From the NCBI GenBank assembly GCA_036741795.1, contig DAINRO010000018.1:1-37922 (forward strand): a stretch of 37,922 bases of DNA, written 5' to 3'. The notes beneath the pieces were generated by a model. It searched no databases and was not told where the DNA came from. It saw only the letters and a program-made list of their open reading frames with translations. Shown in pieces: positions 7,193-15,624 of this stretch. This DNA comes from DATKKM01 sp036741795 (GTDB lineage: Bacteria > Chloroflexota > Dehalococcoidia > SM23-28-2 > RBG-16-64-32). The position numbers and the translations under genes are program-made. Within the stretch, counting starts at the first letter, position 1, and each line of letters opens with the position of its first letter.

Positions 7193-8572
7193 GTGAAAAT
7201 GAGCGCAACTTTGACCGCGGCGGACATCCAGATGGGGCTCGAGGGCCACTTGGTCGCGTCCCGCACCTCCCCCGGCGCCGCCTTCAAGCGCGCCGTTATC
7301 GACTCCCGCCAGGTCCAGAAGGACGACCTCTTTTTCGCCCTCCACGGCGAAAACCACGACGCCCACGACTTTATTTCGGAGGCCTTCGCCGCCGGTGCTG
7401 CCGGCACCGTCGTTGCCCGCCCGGTCGAATCGCCTGACGATGGCGCGGTCTTCCACGTGGGCGACACTCTCAGCGCTCTTCAACAACTGGCCGCGTATTG
7501 GCGTAGGCGGCACGATCTTCGTGTCATCGGCATCACCGGAAGTGTCGGAAAAACCACCGCCAAGGAAATCCTCGCATCTGTTCTCTCCCACCGGTTCAAC
7601 GTGCTCAAGACCGAGGCCAATCTCAATACTGAGATCGGGGTTCCACTCACTCTGCTGCAGCTGGAACCCGCGCACGAGCGATCTGTTCTCGAAATGGCGA
7701 TGTACGAGCCCGGCGATATCCGCCTGCTGGCCGAGATCGCCAGGCCCGACATCGGGGTGGTCCTCAATGTTGGGCCTGTTCACATGTCGCGCGTCGGCTC
7801 CATTGGCCGAATCACAGCTGCTAAGGCGGAACTCGTCGAATCACTGCCATCGGACGGCCTCGCCGTTCTCAATGCCGACGATCCCCGTGTTGCCGCCATG
7901 TCCCGGCGGACGTCCGCGCGCTGCGTCAGCTTCGGCACGTCCGAATCGTCCGACTATCGCGCTACGGACATCACCGGCCGCGGTCTGGACGGCTTCTCAT
8001 TCACGCTCACTGGTCCCGGTGAAGCGCCCGCTAAAGTGGAGTGCGCGCTACCAGGCAAGCACCACGTCTACCCCGTCCTTGCCGCTATTGCCGTTGCGCT
8101 GAACGAGGGCATGCCCCCTGGTGACGTTACGACTGCCCTGAAATCCGCCGGCATCGAGATTCGCCTCACGTCGCGGCCGGCCATCAATGGAGCCACCCTC
8201 ATCGACGACTCCTACAACGCCAGCCCGGCGTCCGTGATTGCCGCACTCGACCTGCTCTCCGAGACTCCCGGCCGCAAGATAGCCGTCCTCGGCCACATGC
8301 GTGAGCTCGGGTCGGCAGAAGCAGAGGGCCATATGACCGTTGGAACGCACAGCGTCGCAACGAGCGATCTTCTCGTAGTCATTGGATCAGACGCCAGCCT
8401 CATCGCCGATACTGCATCAGCGTCTGGTCACCTCGACGTCCGCCGCTTTAGCACACCGGAGGAAGCGGCCTCGCACCTCAAGGATGAAATCGCCACGGGC
8501 GATCACGTCCTCGTCAAGGCCTCTCGCGCCGTCGGCCTCGAAACCCTCGTGGAGGCACTCGCCCAGTCATGA
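7193..8572 (+). CDS. murF: UDP-MurNAc-tripeptide--D-Ala-D-Ala ligase MurF
   Basis: A 459-residue Mur ligase that adds D-Ala-D-Ala to the UDP-MurNAc-tripeptide. The N-terminal domain has AVIDSRQVQKDDLFFALHG, the MurF/MurE substrate-binding pattern. The ATP site is GITGSVGKTTAKE near residues 113-125. The domain-3 signature DDSYNASPAS near 341 distinguishes MurF from MurE. Either GTG 7193 or ATG 7199 could start the protein; they differ by two residues and neither has a strong ribosome site. The stop overlaps mraY by four bases (ATGA), which implies translational coupling. Confidence 0.93.
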   Translation: MKMSATLTAADIQMGLEGHLVASRTSPGAAFKRAVIDSRQVQKDDLFFALHGENHDAHDFISEAFAAGAAGTVVARPVESPDDGAVFHVGDTLSALQQLAAYWRRRHDLRVIGITGSVGKTTAKEILASVLSHRFNVLKTEANLNTEIGVPLTLLQLEPAHERSVLEMAMYEPGDIRLLAEIARPDIGVVLNVGPVHMSRVGSIGRITAAKAELVESLPSDGLAVLNADDPRVAAMSRRTSARCVSFGTSESSDYRATDITGRGLDGFSFTLTGPGEAPAKVECALPGKHHVYPVLAAIAVALNEGMPPGDVTTALKSAGIEIRLTSRPAINGATLIDDSYNASPASVIAALDLLSETPGRKIAVLGHMRELGSAEAEGHMTVGTHSVATSDLLVVIGSDASLIADTASASGHLDVRRFSTPEEAASHLKDEIATGDHVLVKASRAVGLETLVEALAQS

Positions 8573-9543
8573 TCACCGACGCTTTCGCGTACTTCGCACT
8601 TGCTATTGTCGCTACCGTCGCCGTCGGCTACCCCTCAATCACCCTCTTAAAGCGCCTCGGCCTCGGCAAGGAGATCAGCGAGTGGGGCCCGGATACGCAC
8701 CAGTCCAAGGCGGGCACACCCACTATGGGCGGCATTTTCCTACTCGCCGTCATCGCCGCCATCACCATCGCCGGGAACCTCGTTGACCGCTGGTCCATTG
8801 GCCTCCCCCTCCTCGTCATGGCCGCCCTTGGCGCTCTAGGGGCACTGGATGACCTGGGCTCGCTGCAGGGCCGCGAACAGAAGGCTCTGACGCGCCGCGC
8901 AAAGCTCGCTGTGTTCATCGCGATCGCCGTCGCTGCCGCGATCGCCCTCTACCACGAAGACCTGTTTGGGCTGAGCACCGTCCATATTCCGTACCACGGC
9001 CCCGAGGACCTCGGTTGGATCTATCTGCCGATCGCGATCGTGGTCATCGTCCTAACCGCCGGCGGCGTCGCCGTGACCGATGGACTGGATGGCCTCGTTG
9101 CCGGCACCAGCGCCATTGCGTACGCCGCCTACGGCTTCATCGCCCTCTACCAGGAACAGGAGTACCTCGGCCTCTTCTGCCTCACCGTCGCGGGTGCCGC
9201 CCTAGGCTTCCTCTGGCACAATTCGCACCCCGCCCGCGTCTTCATGGGAGATGTCGGCGCACTCGCGCTCGGCGGAGGCTTAGCCGTGGTTGCCTTCATG
9301 ACGGGCCAATGGCTTGTGCTGCCCTTCATCGCCGTAATTTTCTTGATCGAGGGTCTGTCTGTCGGCCTCCAGGTCGGGTACTTCCGCCTCACGGGAGGCA
9401 AGCGATTGTTCAAGATGGCGCCGATCCATCACCACTTCGAGAAAACCGGCCTAAGCGAGGTCCAGGTTACCCAACGCTTCTGGATCGTCCAGGCTCTTGG
9501 TGCTTCCGCCGGACTCGTTCTAGCCCTGGAGGCCTACCCGTGA
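8569..9543 (+). CDS. mraY: Phospho-N-acetylmuramoyl-pentapeptide transferase MraY
   Basis: A 324-residue polytopic enzyme (about ten membrane helices) that transfers phospho-MurNAc-pentapeptide from UDP to undecaprenyl phosphate, making lipid I. Seen motifs: HQSKAGTPTMGGIF in the first cytoplasmic loop, DDLGSL, then DGLDGLVAGTSAIAY, FMGDVGALALGG and MAPIHHHFEKTG. These carry the conserved aspartates and the HHH motif of the active site. Length fits the shorter Gram-positive-type MraY. It overlaps murF by 4 bases at its start and murD by 4 bases at its end. Confidence 0.95.
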   Translation: MITDAFAYFALAIVATVAVGYPSITLLKRLGLGKEISEWGPDTHQSKAGTPTMGGIFLLAVIAAITIAGNLVDRWSIGLPLLVMAALGALGALDDLGSLQGREQKALTRRAKLAVFIAIAVAAAIALYHEDLFGLSTVHIPYHGPEDLGWIYLPIAIVVIVLTAGGVAVTDGLDGLVAGTSAIAYAAYGFIALYQEQEYLGLFCLTVAGAALGFLWHNSHPARVFMGDVGALALGGGLAVVAFMTGQWLVLPFIAVIFLIEGLSVGLQVGYFRLTGGKRLFKMAPIHHHFEKTGLSEVQVTQRFWIVQALGASAGLVLALEAYP

Positions 9544-10940
9544 TCGACATCCGTCAATTGGAGCGACTCGACTTCTCCGGCAGGCCGGTCACCGTCGTCG
9601 GTCTGGGTATCGAGGGGATCGACTTCGCCCGCTACCTCGCGCGCCGTGGCGCGCTCGTTACCGTCGCCGACTCCCGCACCGAAGCTCAGCTTGCCGACAG
9701 GCTCAACGAAGTGCGCGATCTTCCCCTGACCCTCGATCTCGGCGCGAACGACCCAATCGCGGGCGTGGACGCCGTCTTCGTCTCCCAAAGCGTCCCGCTC
9801 GACTCTGCCCAGCTATCCGGCCTGGCGGAGCGCGGCATCCCTATTTACTCGATGGTCCCGCTGTTCCTCGAACTGGCACCCGGCCCCGTTGTCGGCATCA
9901 CGGGTTCCAGCGGCAAGTCTACGACCACCGCCCTCGTCGCCGAAATGTTCCGGGCCGACGAACGGCCCACATTCGTCGGGGGCAATATCGGCGTTGGGCT
10001 CCTCGAGCACCTGGACAGCATCCGTACCTATACCTGGTCCGTCCTCGAGATCAGCCATACGCAGCTACAGCTCGGGGACCGCAGCCCACACGTCGCCGCC
10101 GTACTCAACATCACGCCCAACCACCTGGACGCGTTCTCCTGGGACGATTACCGGCGGCTAAAGTCCAACCTTCTCCGGCACCAAACACCTTCTGACATCG
10201 CCGTCCTTAACTATGACGACCCGGAAGTCCGCGCTCTCGAACCTCTCGTGCAGGGCGGTCTCATCTGGTTCACGATGGAAACCGACCTCCCCGCCAGCGG
10301 CGTCTTCGTCCGAGATGGCTGGGCCATATACCGCGATAACGATGGCGAGCGTCCACTGTTCGCGATCGATTCGCTCAGGTTGCGCGGCTGGCATAACCAG
10401 CAGAATGCCGTCTCGGCCGCGGCCATCGCTATGGCCGCAGGCGTCACACCTGAAGCGATCGCCTGCGCCGTCGAGGCTTTCCGTGGCATCCCGCATCGTC
10501 TTGAGCATGTTGGCGACTTCGACGGTGTTTCGTACTACAACGACAGCATCGCGACCACGCCGGACCGCACAATCGCAGGCCTTCGCTCCTTCAGCGAGCC
10601 TGTTGTCCTGCTCCTGGGTGGTCGCGACAAGAAACTACCCCTCGAAGACCTGGCCAAGGAAGCATTGGCCCGCTGCCGCGGGATCGTCCTCTTCGGGGAG
10701 GCCGCTGAGATGCTGGAATCCGCCCTTCGATCGGCGGAGAACGCTCGCGGGATCCCGATCATCCGCCTTGAAGATCTGCCACTGGCTGTGGCGGCAGCAC
10801 GAGGCATCGCGCAGGAAGGGGACGTGGTTCTTCTTGCTCCCGCGTGCACCAGCTACGACGCATACCAGAACTTCGAGGAGCGGGGTGAGCACTTCCGCCG
10901 CCTCGCGAACGGGGAGGAGGTGCAGTCATCCCGTCGATAA
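9540..10940 (+). CDS. murD: UDP-MurNAc-L-Ala--D-glutamate ligase MurD
   Basis: A 466-residue Mur ligase that adds D-glutamate to UDP-MurNAc-L-Ala. The N-terminal Rossmann part reads VTVVGLGIEGIDFARYL, and the P-loop is GITGSSGKSTTT near residues 119-130. NITPNHLDAF and a C-terminal YYNDSIATTPDRTIAGL are typical of MurD. The frame is open back through mraY, but GTG 9540 is the start: it overlaps the mraY stop as GTGA and has GGAGG 7 bases upstream (9528-9532). The gene ends in a purine-rich GGGGAGGAGG (10911-10920), which should be the ribosome site of ftsW. Confidence 0.93.
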   Translation: MIDIRQLERLDFSGRPVTVVGLGIEGIDFARYLARRGALVTVADSRTEAQLADRLNEVRDLPLTLDLGANDPIAGVDAVFVSQSVPLDSAQLSGLAERGIPIYSMVPLFLELAPGPVVGITGSSGKSTTTALVAEMFRADERPTFVGGNIGVGLLEHLDSIRTYTWSVLEISHTQLQLGDRSPHVAAVLNITPNHLDAFSWDDYRRLKSNLLRHQTPSDIAVLNYDDPEVRALEPLVQGGLIWFTMETDLPASGVFVRDGWAIYRDNDGERPLFAIDSLRLRGWHNQQNAVSAAAIAMAAGVTPEAIACAVEAFRGIPHRLEHVGDFDGVSYYNDSIATTPDRTIAGLRSFSEPVVLLLGGRDKKLPLEDLAKEALARCRGIVLFGEAAEMLESALRSAENARGIPIIRLEDLPLAVAAARGIAQEGDVVLLAPACTSYDAYQNFEERGEHFRRLANGEEVQSSRR

Positions 10941-11005
10941 GTGACGTCCTCGGCGCCCGGCGCGTCGGCAAGGTCCAACCGGGCCAGCCGGACTACCTCC
11001 TGCTG

Positions 11006-12151
11006 GTGGCTACGGCGATGCTCGTCATCGTGGGCCTTCTCGCTGTCTACACTTCGAGTTTCGCGGTTGCCTACAACGACTACGGCGACGCCAACTACTT
11101 CGTGATCCGGCAGGCAATCTTTGCCGGGCTGGGCATGATTGCGCTCGTCGTGTTCATGCAGCTCGACTACAACAAGCTGCGTTTCCTGAGCGTTCCGATG
11201 CTGGCGATCTCTCTCGCGTCGCTGATCCTCGTTCTGACACCGCTGGGAGTGGAGCGAAACGGCGCTCAGCGCTGGATCGAATTCGGCCCCGCTTCCGTCC
11301 AGCCCAGCGAGTTCGCCAAGCTCTCCGTGATCGTCTACGTTTCGGCCTGGCTCGCCTCCCGAGGCGATGACGTCAAGCAGTTCTCCCTTGGGTTCGTGCC
11401 GTTCGTCCTTTTCCTCAGTGTCATCGGCGGCCTCATCATCGCGGAACCCGACATGGGCACGACGATCATTATCGTCCTCACGGCCATTACTCTCTTCTTC
11501 GTCGCCGGCGCGCCGATCACCCACATCGCCCTCCTCCTCGGCGCTGGATTCACGACCGCCTACTTCGTGATTCAGACGCGCGAATACCAATTGGACCGCC
11601 TCACGAGCTATTTCTCGCCGGAATCAGACCCGGAGGGGGTGGGCTTCCAGATAATCCAGCTCCTCGTCGCGCTGGGCAGCGGCGGCCCTGTTGGCATCGG
11701 ATGGGCGGAGAGCCGCCAAAAGCATCTCTACGTGCCCGGCTCTCACACGGACGGCGTCTTTGCCATCCTCGGCGAAGAGATCGGCTTCGTCGGCCTGATG
11801 ATTGTGATGTCAGTGTTCGCCTTCTTTATCCTCCGTGCCCTCCAGGTGACTCTTCGTTCGCGCGACAGTTTCGGAACACTGCTCAGCATCGGCATCATCT
11901 CGTGGATCGCCTTCCAGACGCTCATCAACATCCTCGGTATCACCCGCACCATCCCTCTTACCGGCGTTCCCCTCCCCTTCCTGAGCTACGGCGGGTCCGC
12001 ACTCATCGCCCTCATGGCTGGTGTCGGCATCCTCCTCAGCATCTCCCGTTACACCGCCGAAAAGCCTTATGCCGAACGGCGTGGCAAGCAGACGCTCCGT
12101 CCCGTCCGTGACCCGCCGCCCGATCCCTCGTACGAGGTTGGCACTGCATGA
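11006..12151 (+). CDS. ftsW: Lipid II polymerase FtsW (SEDS family); start uncertain
   Basis: A SEDS-family peptidoglycan glycosyltransferase with about ten membrane helices that works with the class B PBP at the septum. Seen: RWIEFGPASVQPSEFAKLS (the conserved segment after helix 3), GFQIIQLLVALGSGG, and LTGVPLPFLSYGGSALIALM near the end. GTG 11006 is the nearest canonical start and gives 381 residues, but it cuts into helix 1. In-frame codons upstream read QPGQPDYLLL, which looks like genuine FtsW sequence, yet they contain no ATG, GTG or TTG. The ribosome site GGGGAGGAGG at 10911-10920 points instead to ATC 10928 or ATA 10937. Family identity is firm; the start is not. Confidence 0.93.
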   Translation: MATAMLVIVGLLAVYTSSFAVAYNDYGDANYFVIRQAIFAGLGMIALVVFMQLDYNKLRFLSVPMLAISLASLILVLTPLGVERNGAQRWIEFGPASVQPSEFAKLSVIVYVSAWLASRGDDVKQFSLGFVPFVLFLSVIGGLIIAEPDMGTTIIIVLTAITLFFVAGAPITHIALLLGAGFTTAYFVIQTREYQLDRLTSYFSPESDPEGVGFQIIQLLVALGSGGPVGIGWAESRQKHLYVPGSHTDGVFAILGEEIGFVGLMIVMSVFAFFILRALQVTLRSRDSFGTLLSIGIISWIAFQTLINILGITRTIPLTGVPLPFLSYGGSALIALMAGVGILLSISRYTAEKPYAERRGKQTLRPVRDPPPDPSYEVGTA

Positions 12152-13254
12152 AAATCGCGCTCAGCGGCGGCGGGACGGGCGGACACGTCTATCCCGCCCT
12201 CGCCATTGCCCAGGCCTTACGCAAGCTGCTCCCTTCCGGAGAGGCGCTGGACGTGATGTACATCGGCGCCGGCGGCCAGGAGGACGACATCGTTCAGCGC
12301 GCCGGCTTCCCGTTGGAGCAGATCAGCGCCGCACCCATCCGCGGCCGAATGCCCTGGGAGATGGCCGCCAACGCGGCAAAGATGGGTGCCGGTACCCGAC
12401 AGGCCCGCAAGCTCCTCCAGGAGTTCCAGCCACAGGTCGTCCTCTCTACCGGCGGCTACGCGAGCTTTCCGGTCGCCCTCGCCGCTCGTAGCCGCAAGGT
12501 CCCCCTCGCCGTTTACCTCCCGGACTTGAATCCCGGTTGGACTGTCCGGGCTATTGCCCGGCTGGCCCGCAAAGTCGCTGTAACTGCCATCGAAAGCCTG
12601 CGCAACTTGCCGTCCGGCAAGACGATCGTCACCGGCTACCCCGTGCGCGAGGAATTCTGGGAAGTGGATCGGCTCGGCGGCCGCGAACGCCTGGGAATCG
12701 GCGCCGATGAGCGCGTCGTCTTCATCTCCGGGGCGTCATCCGGCGCGCATAGCATCAACCAGGCCGTTGCCGATAACCTACCCGGCCTCCTCGAACTTTG
12801 CGAGGTGATCCACTTGAGTGGCGAGACTGACGAAGAATGGCTTAGTAGCGTCCGCGATGCGCTCCCGAACAACCTCCGCGACCGCTACCACCTCCACGGA
12901 TATCTCCACGAAGACTTCCCCTGGGCCATGGCTGCCGCTGACCTGGCCTTATGCCGCTCCGGCGCGTCCGCCATGGGCGAACTCCCGGCGGTCGGCCTCC
13001 CCGCGGTGCTCGTCCCCTACCCCCATGCAGGCGGCCATCAGAAGCTCAACGCCCGCTTCCTCGAACGCAATGGCGCTGCCACCGTCCTCGACGACGAAGA
13101 CCTCGGCAACTTCCTCCCGATGGTTGGCGAAATTCTGCACGATGCTGACCGGCTGCGAGAGATGCGAGAGGCGAGCCACCGGCTTGCCCGGCCCACTGCC
13201 GCCACCCGCATCGCGCACATCCTGATGGATCTTTCCCGCGAGTCTGTTCGATGA
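12148..13254 (+). CDS. murG: UDP-GlcNAc:lipid I GlcNAc transferase MurG
   Basis: A 368-residue GT28-family glycosyltransferase that turns lipid I into lipid II at the inner face of the membrane. The first glycine loop is LSGGGTGGHVYPALAIA at residues 5-21. VVLSTGGYASFPVALAA and the UDP-GlcNAc site CRSGASAMGELPAVGLPAVL near residues 270-289 are both in place. It lies between ftsW and murC in the usual order, with 4-base ATGA overlaps at both ends. Nothing unusual. Confidence 0.95.
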   Translation: MKIALSGGGTGGHVYPALAIAQALRKLLPSGEALDVMYIGAGGQEDDIVQRAGFPLEQISAAPIRGRMPWEMAANAAKMGAGTRQARKLLQEFQPQVVLSTGGYASFPVALAARSRKVPLAVYLPDLNPGWTVRAIARLARKVAVTAIESLRNLPSGKTIVTGYPVREEFWEVDRLGGRERLGIGADERVVFISGASSGAHSINQAVADNLPGLLELCEVIHLSGETDEEWLSSVRDALPNNLRDRYHLHGYLHEDFPWAMAAADLALCRSGASAMGELPAVGLPAVLVPYPHAGGHQKLNARFLERNGAATVLDDEDLGNFLPMVGEILHDADRLREMREASHRLARPTAATRIAHILMDLSRESVR

Positions 13255-14699
13255 GCACGCCCCCCCAGGTGGCAACCGAAATCCCGCAGCGGGTGCACCT
13301 CGTGGGCGTCGGCGGCATCCACATGTCCGCCATCGCCCGCCTCCTCCTCCACCGCGGCCATACTGTCTCCGGATCTGACCTCTACCTGTCGCCACTGACC
13401 GGTGAGATCGAGTCGCTTGGCGTCACGGTTCACGAGGGCCACGCCGCGATGAACATCGACGACGCCGGACTGGTCGTCTATACGTCCGCAGCTCAAGAGG
13501 ACAATCCGGAGATCGCAGAGGCGCTTCATCGCGGAATACCCACGATGAAGCGCGCCGAGATGGTCGCTCTGCTCCAGCAAGGCAAGCAGGTGATCGCCGT
13601 GGCGGGCGCCCACGGCAAGACAACTACCTCGTCCCTGATCGCCTACATGCTCAATCGAGCCGGCCTGGATCCCACCTACATGATCGGCGGTATGATCCGC
13701 GATCTCGAGACGAACGCCGCGCCCGGTGGCGGGCCGCACTTCGTCGTCGAAGCCGACGAGTACGACCGTGCCTTTCTGAACTACCACGCGCACATTGCCG
13801 TCGTAACGAACATCGAGCCGGACCACCTCGACATCTACGGTTCCTTCGAGGAACTGCAGCGTGCCTTCGCCCAGTTCCTCTCTCAAGTCGAACCCAACGG
13901 ATATATCGTCGCCTGCACGGATTCCCCCCCTGTGCGGGCCTGTCTGCCCGGTGGGCAGACTTCTCCCTTCCCGACTGTAGGAGACGACATGCTCCCCCAA
14001 GTTCATGTCGTCTCCTACAGTCTCCATAACGAGGCTGACTGGACCGCTGAGCAGATTGTGAATAAGGGTGTAGACACCTTATCTTTTGTGGTAAACTATC
14101 GAAAACACTTCTGGGGGGAAGTTGAAACGCACCTGCCCGGCGCACACAACGTGGCCAATTCCCTCGCCGCCGTCGCCGTCGGCGAGATATTGGGACTCAC
14201 GCGTTCAGACATCACTGACGCGCTCGCCTCCTTTCAAGGGGCGGAGCGCCGCTTCCAGCTCGTCGGCGAGGCTGGCGGCATCACCATCGTCGATAGCTAC
14301 GCCCACCACCCTACTGAGATTCGCGCCGACCTCGCAGCCGCCCGCGCCCGGTACCCCGGCCGCCGCCTCGTCGGCCTCTTCCAGCCCCACACTTACACAC
14401 GCACTACGTATCTCCTGGACGAGTTCCGAACCTGTTTCGGGGACTCCGACGCGCTGTTTCTCGCGGATACTTACGCTGCCCGCGAACCCCCTTCCGCCGG
14501 CATGGACGCCGCTGCCCTCGCGAAGGAGATCGCCCACCCAGACGTCACGTATGCGGGTTCTGTCCCTGAGGCCGCCATCGCGGTTTCTCATGCCCTTCAG
14601 CCGGGAGACATCTTTCTCACCATCGGCGCCGGCGACGTTGACGCCGCCGGACCGGCGGTCCTTCGCCTCCTCCAGGAACAGGACGAACGCGATGACTGA
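13251..14699 (+). CDS. murC: UDP-MurNAc--L-alanine ligase MurC, with an apparent palindrome-encoded insertion
   Basis: A 482-residue Mur ligase that adds the first amino acid, normally L-Ala, to UDP-MurNAc. Seen: HLVGVGGIHMSAIARLLL at the N-terminus, the P-loop AVAGAHGKTTTSSLIAY near 116-132, VVEADEYDRAFL, NIEPDHLDIYG, LPGAHNVANSLAA near 295, and the domain-3 motif DSYAHHPTEI. Between ACTDSPPVRA (about 221-230) and VVSYSL (about 253-258) lies a stretch rich in Pro, Gly and Thr, which I judge about 15 residues longer than usual. It coincides with two strong DNA palindromes (13942-13960 and 13973-14022). The DNA just after, about 14050-14115, is clearly richer in A and T than its surroundings. 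All catalytic motifs are intact, so the enzyme is probably active. Confidence 0.93.
   Translation: MSTPPQVATEIPQRVHLVGVGGIHMSAIARLLLHRGHTVSGSDLYLSPLTGEIESLGVTVHEGHAAMNIDDAGLVVYTSAAQEDNPEIAEALHRGIPTMKRAEMVALLQQGKQVIAVAGAHGKTTTSSLIAYMLNRAGLDPTYMIGGMIRDLETNAAPGGGPHFVVEADEYDRAFLNYHAHIAVVTNIEPDHLDIYGSFEELQRAFAQFLSQVEPNGYIVACTDSPPVRACLPGGQTSPFPTVGDDMLPQVHVVSYSLHNEADWTAEQIVNKGVDTLSFVVNYRKHFWGEVETHLPGAHNVANSLAAVAVGEILGLTRSDITDALASFQGAERRFQLVGEAGGITIVDSYAHHPTEIRADLAAARARYPGRRLVGLFQPHTYTRTTYLLDEFRTCFGDSDALFLADTYAAREPPSAGMDAAALAKEIAHPDVTYAGSVPEAAIAVSHALQPGDIFLTIGAGDVDAAGPAVLRLLQEQDERDD
13942..13960 (+). repeat. 8-bp inverted repeat inside murC
   Basis: GTCTGCCC (13942-13949) and GGGCAGAC (13953-13960) are perfect inverted arms around a 3-base loop. 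It lies 12 bases before the larger palindrome and in the same apparent insertion. In RNA it would form a compact hairpin within the murC message. Confidence 0.8.
13973..14022 (+). repeat. Perfect 19-bp inverted repeat inside murC
   Basis: The left arm GACTGTAGGAGACGACATG (13973-13991) and its exact reverse complement (14004-14022) flank a 12-base loop (13992-14003). This is by far the longest perfect hairpin I see in a coding region here. It is translated in frame (about residues 242-258). The right arm encodes what appear to be native MurC residues (VVSYSL). It resembles REP/MITE-like palindromic elements or the in-gene palindromic elements of Rickettsia, but only one copy is seen in this window. 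Confidence 0.85.
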
Positions 14700-15624
14700 G
14701 CAACTGATCACTGACCTCAAGCAGGTCGCGCCCGTGAAGCTCGACGAGCCGATGTCACGCCACACCACCTTCGGTGTCGGCGGCAACGCCGACTTCTACG
14801 TGAAGGCGACGACGGAATCCCAGGTGCACGGCGCGTTCTCCGTCGCTACGAAGCACGCTGCGCCGATATTCATCTTCGGCTCCGGATCCAACGTCCTTGT
14901 AGGCGATGGCGGCTTCCGAGGCGTGGTTATCGAGAATCGTTACGCAGACGTAGCCGGCCCGAACCAGAATGGGACCGGTTACAAGGTCCGTGTCGGTTCC
15001 GGTATGAGCTTTGCCACGCTCGCACGGCGCTTGTCGGGCGCGGGCTACGCGGGTGTCGAATGGGCCTGCGGGATCCCCGGCTCCCTGGGCGGTGCCGTCG
15101 TCACCAACGCCGGCGCTTATGGACGCTCCCTCAAGGATGTCCTGGTTTCCGCTCGAGTCGCCCAGACTTCGGGCGAGATCGGCGAGTTTTCTCCCGACGA
15201 CCTGCAGCTCGAGTACCGCCGCAGTGCCTTCACAGAAGAATTAGCGGGCGCGCTCGTCCTCTCAGTGGACCTCCGCGTCCAAAAAGGGGACGCCTCCGCA
15301 CTTAAGGCCGCGATCAAGGAGTTCGACGCCCACCGGCGCAACGCTCAGCCACCCGGCCGCAATTGCGGATCGGTCTTCAAGAATCCGGACGACCGCCCTG
15401 CCTGGCAGTACGTCGACGACCTCGGCCTGCGAGGCCACCGCATGGGCAACGCCCAGTTCTCAAAGCTGCACTCCAATTTCATCCAGAACCTCGGCGGCGC
15501 GACCAGCGACGACGTCGCTTCGCTGATCCGGTTGGCACAGGACCGCATCCGCGAGCGATTTGGCGTGGAGCTCACACCCGAAGTGGTCTTCGTCGGTGAC
15601 TTCGGCGATGGAGGCGTGGAATGA
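14692..15624 (+). CDS. murB: UDP-N-acetylenolpyruvoylglucosamine reductase MurB
   Basis: A 310-residue FAD enzyme that reduces UDP-GlcNAc-enolpyruvate to UDP-MurNAc. The FAD-binding start reads RHTTFGVGGNADFYVKA, then FGSGSNVLVGDGGFRG. The core contains EWACGIPGSLGGAVVTNAGAYG and the C-terminal PGRNCGSVFKNP, with the catalytic serine in the GSVFKNP motif as in type II (Gram-positive-like) MurB. ATG 14692 is chosen because it overlaps the murC stop by 8 bases and gives the usual N-terminus; the open frame continues upstream inside murC. The stop overlaps ddl by 4 bases. Confidence 0.94.
   Translation: MTEQLITDLKQVAPVKLDEPMSRHTTFGVGGNADFYVKATTESQVHGAFSVATKHAAPIFIFGSGSNVLVGDGGFRGVVIENRYADVAGPNQNGTGYKVRVGSGMSFATLARRLSGAGYAGVEWACGIPGSLGGAVVTNAGAYGRSLKDVLVSARVAQTSGEIGEFSPDDLQLEYRRSAFTEELAGALVLSVDLRVQKGDASALKAAIKEFDAHRRNAQPPGRNCGSVFKNPDDRPAWQYVDDLGLRGHRMGNAQFSKLHSNFIQNLGGATSDDVASLIRLAQDRIRERFGVELTPEVVFVGDFGDGGVE

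Noticed and set aside
9015..9539. Upstream extension of murD through mraY
   Set aside because: The extension is not MurD-like and runs inside mraY; GTG 9540 has a ribosome site and a GTGA overlap.
14122..14691. Upstream extension of murB inside murC
   Set aside because: Out-of-frame shadow of murC; MurB begins at ATG 14692 with the expected N-terminus.
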